A stretch of DNA of 64,000 bases from Spodoptera frugiperda (taxonomy: Eukaryota; Arthropoda; Insecta; Lepidoptera; Noctuidae), in contig NC_064218.1 in NCBI RefSeq assembly GCF_023101765.2, forward strand, positions 8,060,001 through 8,124,000. Reading direction: 5' to 3'. Position 1 is the first letter of the stretch. Every line of letters begins with the position of its first letter. Positions 58,857 to 64,000 of this stretch are shown here, piece after piece. The position numbers and the translations under genes are program-made. The notes beneath the pieces were generated by a model. That model saw nothing but the letters and a program-made list of their open reading frames with translations. It ran no database searches and was not told the DNA's origin.

Positions 58857-59839
58857 ATTTGAATTTCTTTAAAATCAGTCCGTGAATCTCACAATATTGG
58901 TCTGTGTAATTTATGAAAGCTAGGTAAAAGGTTTTTTTTTTATTTATACTTACTCTATGAGTTGATTTTTCAATCATCGGATAACTATATAGTTGGGACA
59001 TTACAAACATTTTGTCACGTCAAAGGAATGTGACAATGCCGCACAACTCGCATAAGTGTGAGCGAGAGATCTGATTAAAATGACTTAATGACAGTTCACA
59101 CGTTTGTAATCATCACTATTTTTTGAACCTCACACAATTTCTCTTATATGGAAGTGATGGTACTTTATACATTAACGTTTTTTATCTTACAATTGAAAAA
59201 TCAACTCTAAGCCATAATATAATGTAGTACATACATTCGAACAAATATAAGTCTTCCAATACACCGTATAAAGGTGGAAATTGTTTGCTAAGCATTATTA
59301 TATTTTTAATCTTCCGTCCCTAACATAATAAGTAGTAAGTTATATTGAAATTATTAACAACGCCTATTTTAGTAAGTAGATATAAGCTAAATGAATTAGT
59401 AATACGGCTTATTCGCGTGAAATATTCATGAAAAGTAGCGTGCACAATGCTATGACGTCACAAAGTTTGCTAATGAATAAGAGTCCCAGTGTGACTTGAA
59501 AGTAATTGAGCTTTTCTCGTATAATTTACGTGAGTAAGCTATATTTTTAATTAATTTAGTATTCAAATAGATGTAAGCTATTTTATAATCTGTTGAGAAA
59601 AAGTCTCAATGTGCCAAATGTATTGCTTGTACAAAAAATGCCATTACTTTTTAATTTTTATTGCGTATATGTAATTTGGAGTAGGAATCTTAGTCGTTTT
59701 ATTTATTATGGGGTTATATTTCCATGTTTAGTTTATAGACAAAAATATAGCGTCTAAAAATATAATTTCTACGCTATATTTCTTTCTATTATTGCCTTGA
59801 ATGTCAGTACTAATCTTAAAGTGCATTTTACTCTATCTA

Positions 59840-59990
59840 AAGGTAAGCGTCCACAGGCCCGTATCGTACGCATTCCGTATGTCGTCATCAGCACGCACGG
59901 ATGCGGAAAATGGACGCAGTTGTATAAGTTTCTTCCCAAGACTAACTAAAATCCGTTGTGTGCGATGCGGGCCTGTGGACGCGTACCTTA
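59840..59990. repeat. 150-bp MITE with GCGTCCACAGGCCCG terminal repeats
   Basis: AAGCGTCCACAGGCCCGTAT near the left end is inverted as GATGCGGGCCTGTGGACGCG at the right. The centre is GC-richer than its surroundings. Target duplication is unclear. Confidence 0.7.
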
Positions 59991-60245
59991 CGTATTTCAA
60001 TGGTTTTCATGCGCACTATAGTCTATTGGAATTTGGAATTAGAACATGTGTTGTCCAGTAACGTCAATAGAAATTTATTTGTTCACATGGAAATATTGCC
60101 TAATTGCCTTTTTTTATTAAATTATAAATAAATAGTTTAAGTAAATACGTTTAGATAATCCAATTACGTGCCTTTTTGATGTATTTTATCGTTTTATATA
60201 CAATTTTTGTAATAAATATCAACTTTATGAGATGTAATAAACATT

Positions 60246-62190
60246 TTTTTATGAAAATAATTGCGATGATTTTATTTAATGAACGTATATTCTAAGCAGA
60301 AGAAGTAAAACTTACATCAAATCAAGAATATTTTGTTATTACGAAGCCATAATATATTATTTATCCATGTAGGTACCTTATTTACACACAGTAATTTAAA
60401 ATGCCATGATTACCAAGTTAAAAATGGGGGTGTAAACAGGTAATGCATGTGAATATTTATTTAAATTTTATATCACAATAGTCTAACAAACGGATGTGCC
60501 TCCATTTTATATTCAAACAGCTTTTTAAGGATGATTAAAATACTGTTTAAGTGTTGTTATATCTATGGAGGTTTTAACAATGTTACGACGTCATGGATTA
60601 GGTACATGTATTTAATATGAAGAGATTCTTGTTTGTCTATTTAAAGGAGATTCTTGCCTTGTTTGTATAGAAAGGTATCCATAGTTTTTGTACAATATAG
60701 AAACTTACCAAGATACTTCATTGTTATTGTTTGTTACAATAACAAAACATACCTGAAAATGCTGAATCAAATAGTGAATTTGATCCTCTACTCGAGTACA
60801 ATGTGCAAGTGTCAAATAGAATCATTTCCGTTCCTACTTACCTACTTAGAAATCGTTTGTATTTGCATATATTTCTTAGAATACTAGATAAACCAGACAG
60901 TTTATAATAAAATATATAAGTAACTATTTATATTATTTACCCACATGAGTAGGTGCCGCCACACTGACGCGTTTTCATGGGAATTTTGCATAATATTATT
61001 ATTTTGATTATAAATTAGTTTAATTTTGTAAAATGTAAAATGCTTAATTCCGTGTGTAGAAGAGCGATTTTAGATAACTTAGAAGCTATTTATAAATTAA
61101 AATTTTGCGTAGGTACTGTAGCTTAGTATTAAAAAATGCGTATAAAAGCTATGGTATAGGTACTCACTGCCGAGAGATATTTAATGATTACTTAAACTAT
61201 TCTTTTAACTATATATAATATTGGAGTGTCTGTATGTAGGTACTATTGAAGTAAACGCTTTTTATTACATGAATATACATAAGATACATCACCAACAATT
61301 GTATTTTTGTCTGTGTTACTGTTTGTTCCGGCTATTCTGTGAAATGGCTGGACCATTTTAACGGTAAAACTTTTGACTTTTTTTGGTAAGTAGCTAGCTG
61401 ATGTACCTTAAGTTATACATATTAGAAAAAAATACCTAAATTCTATCAGAAGCCATTATTGTACGCAGAAAGTCGCGGGTAACAGTACTAACTAAAACTC
61501 TACATTTAAGAATCCCACCCAACTTTACTAGTTTAGTTAACATTGAAAAACAACGCATTAACTACATTCTTTTATGATTAGATATAACTAAAGTAACTTT
61601 GCTAGGTAACTTCCTCCCATATAAGTACCTACCTATACCTATGTAGGCAAATAACATGGATAGATAGGTATAATCGACAGTTAGGTACCTACCATTGATA
61701 ACTGATATTGATCGTAAATGTGACCTAATCATATTTTAACGTCGGATTAGTGTACCACTATTATATTTTACCACTACGATATTTTTTTATAATCTACGGA
61801 ACTATAGATTAGGTTTAGTAATAGTTATTATTTTATAACGTCTCAAAAAACTACTAATAATACAATAAATTTTTAGTTTTAATTCCGCTTATAGATGTAT
61901 TTTTTAGCATGCTATGTAGCACCGCCCTCCGACCCGCAGCTAGAAGTGTTTTTATTATATACCTAGCGGATACTGTTAGTATATTATCATTTATTTTCGC
62001 AAAATAACGACTCCTGCAAAGTAAAACTGAGTATAAGTCTTACCAGGAATGTATCGACCCTTGCGGGTTGTGGAGTGTAGATTTGGATTCGGATTTAGAC
62101 GCACAAAGCACAAAACCTTAATTTTATGCATGTTCTTAAGTCCTTCCTTTTAAGGAAACTATACTCATGTGTACTAGGTATTATAATATA
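60246..62190. other. AT-rich intergenic DNA
   Basis: Nothing recognisable apart from a single end of the TTA-flanked MITE near 61166-61200. Several short ORFs lack coding character. Confidence 0.5.
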
Positions 62191-63166
62191 CGGCAAGTAC
62201 CCGGTTGTGGCCACCGAGTGGCCATTTGGATTCAAATATTTATAACTAAGGCATAATATTACTCTGTGATGTATAGTATTTAAGGTATTGAACTATTGTA
62301 GACACTGATACCGTCGGCAGCTTTGATGTGTCAAGTCAGTTCACTTCGTTGCAATAAGTCATTCTTTTTAAGGGTGAAATTGTTATCTTAACAAAAAGGC
62401 TAAGGCGAGCGCGTGAGGATTAGGATTTTATTTTTTAAATCACTTATTGTTTGGATGTTTATGTTAAAACTACATGAAGAATATATTGTCTAAGTGAAAC
62501 TTAAGTTATTTTGTCGCCAATGTTTCTGAAGTGCGGTTATTAGAAGGTGGCCACTAATGGAGACAAAATTATGAATTTCTCCATCTTTGGCCACATGGCT
62601 GGCCAAAACTAATGTACATAGACACCCGACTTCTTCCCCTTTATTTTATCGTGGCTTTTTTCCTTGGCTTTACATATCAACAAATACATATTTTTCATTT
62701 TCAGAGATGCAATAAATTGCCTTCACACAAAGGGGAGGGTAGTTTACTTTGCAGCTTTTACCAACGTCATATAAATGTTGATCTCTTTATTTGTAAGTTA
62801 AATTCAAGTGAAGTAATAATATTTCATATTTTCCAAACTCTAAAAACCATTGTTTGTAAAATGTCCAATTTAATTAATAATTTTTTATTATTTTTATTAT
62901 ATTTTTTGCATGGCTAGAACTGGCACACGACCGTGGCCACAAATGGCACGAATCTGGCCAAAAATGGCACAAACTAGCCTTTTTTTTTTCTTTCTTATAC
63001 AGTTATTTTTCTATTGGACGTCCTGCAAAAAAAGGGTTTTCTTCCAAGATTAATACATGTTAAATGACTTTTTACAAGAAATATGTTCGTGATAACAAAA
63101 ACTATAAGTTAAGAAAGCCTCAAAGTCGACAAAATTCTTAAAGTGGCCACAACCGGGTCACTTACG
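62191..63166. mobile_element. 976-bp inverted-repeat element with GGTTGTGGCCAC ends
   Basis: Left arm 62191-62214 (CGGCAAGTACCCGGTTGTGG then CCAC) is inverted at 63143-63166 (GTGGCCACAACCGGGTCACTTACG). TGGCCAC or GGCCA motifs recur inside near 62220, 62548, 62590 and 62930-62975. No transposase. A 101-codon open frame at 62612-62917 has no coding character. ATA on both sides may be a short duplication. Confidence 0.65.
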
Positions 63167-63389
63167 ATACTTATTATGTCCTATTTACATCAGCCAATAA
63201 ATAATAATCAGTTTTTATCAGATAATACGTTCACACACCCAATTCTCTAGTGCGTCAATCGCGAAGACAATCGTAATACATATGATAGCTCTTCAGCTAT
63301 TACATTATATGCATAAAAACACCTCAAAATGCCTGGCCGACGTATCTCATGACCAGATGGCTGGTCTGTTCCTTAGTCAAAGGGTAACT

Positions 63390-63545
63390 GGAGCTGCGGA
63401 CTACCTAGCGGGTTTACCGGGGCTCCGGCTCGACAGGCAGGAGTAGGAACGGGGTGGTTTTTAGTCAGTAAGAGTCTGACACTCCCTCTCGCCTTGCCCT
63501 GGTGAGAGAAGTCATTGGATGATTTTCCTCCCTGGAAAAAAAAGA
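63390..63545 (+). repeat. SINE family 1, full-length reference copy
   Basis: GGAGCTGCGGACTACCTAGC, GGGTTTACCGGGGCTCCGGC, CAGGAGTAGGAACGGGGTGG, TTTTTAGTCAGTAAGAGTCT, GACACTCCCTCTCGCC, GAGAAGTCATTGGATGATTT and a final A run. Related to SINEs I recall from Helicoverpa and Spodoptera. Confidence 0.85.
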
Positions 63546-64000
63546 GTAAACATTGCCATATAACGTGGTCAGCCTGCTCGGTACTTTCCCTGTTGACGTT
63601 GATGCGGACGAATTTTTTGATGCACTGAAAATAGTTATTTTTAGCTTTCTTTTGTGTTTTTTGTTATCTATGTATTAAGTTTTATAATGTAAGATTTAAA
63701 AAATAATATTTAGTACTTAAGTAATAACAAGAACGATCAATCAATTTATAATTAAGACTGATAGATTAAAAATACCTAGTAGGTACATTATATTCAGTAT
63801 TTAAACGATCAATCATTTATTATAGGAACGTTTTTGATGCCCTTTCAAGTTCTGAATTCAGTGTCTATTCTCAGTAGAAGCACGCGATGTCGTTATGCAA
63901 TGCGAAGACACACGGACGCCTCGTTCGTGTCGATAAATAACACAACTGACTTGGGAACAACGTGACTTATACTACTGATAGTATCTATTATGTCTACATA
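63546..64000. other. AT-rich end of window
   Basis: No feature seen. A GC-richer patch at 63890-63930 is too short to interpret. Confidence 0.4.

Larger units (their letters stand above)
57316..60245 (+). other. Downstream of TSG, possible long 3'UTR
   Basis: No coding gene. AATAAA occurs at 57653 and 57717, and twice near 60210-60240 in a T-rich setting, so the 3' end could be near or up to 2.9 kb after the stop. Includes three inverted-repeat elements listed separately. Confidence 0.35.

Noticed and set aside
62612..62917. 101-codon open frame inside the inverted-repeat element
   Set aside because: Rich in Phe, Leu and Ile as expected from AT-rich DNA, with no transposase motif.
1..64000. 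Bacterial-style systems (CRISPR, operons, toxin-antitoxin)
   Set aside because: All genes are intron-containing animal genes. The only regularly spaced repeat is the three-unit tandem at 28501, which has no spacers.

Overview
This is a stretch of insect nuclear DNA, very probably from a moth (Lepidoptera) and most likely a noctuid-type one. The evidence is GT-AG split genes with insect proteins, an AT-rich background with GC-richer exons, and many short interspersed repeats of kinds I associate with noctuid genomes. The repeat-based family assignment is from memory, not from a search. I see nothing prokaryotic: no operons, CRISPR arrays or insertion sequences.

Layout. (1) 995-6261, minus strand: a complete nine-exon gene for the GPI-anchor ethanolamine phosphate transferase PIGO. 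(2) 6997-22903, plus strand: an EFCAB14-like single-pass membrane coiled-coil protein. It has two alternative 5' ends (6997-7781 and 14435-14735) that join the same downstream exons in the same phase. It shares a 735-bp divergent upstream region with PIGO. (3) 24673-42600, minus strand: a nine-exon gene for mitochondrial glycine C-acetyltransferase (GCAT, 2-amino-3-ketobutyrate CoA ligase), convergent with the previous gene. Its 8.35-kb sixth intron is packed with repeats and holds an intronless ORF of unknown function on the opposite strand (31012-31590). (4) 44894-50857, minus strand: an eight-exon secreted alpha-amylase whose first coding exon is only the ATG. (5) 51899-57315, plus strand: a five-exon twisted gastrulation (TSG) gene, divergent from the amylase. 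(6) 57316-64000: no convincing gene, only a possible long TSG 3'UTR and several mobile-element remnants.

All five multi-exon genes could be joined by hand with consistent splice sites and reading phase from start to stop. They are ordinary, functionally unrelated neighbours: membrane lipid remodelling, an uncharacterised membrane protein, threonine/glycine catabolism, starch digestion and BMP signalling. None forms a pathway with another.

The unusual content is mostly repeats. There are two non-autonomous hAT-type elements with exact 8-bp target-site duplications. One 118-115-bp MITE family is present four times with TTA/TAA flanks. A small family with 10-11-bp flanking duplications is present twice. 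A 742-bp element in a PIGO intron carries 28-bp perfect terminal inverted repeats. A 976-bp element near the right end has 24-bp terminal repeats. At least four short retroposon-like families are scattered through introns. The most interesting coding observations are the alternative N-termini and missing EF-hands of the EFCAB14-like gene, and the nested ORF with a duplicated YDxELYEVC motif.
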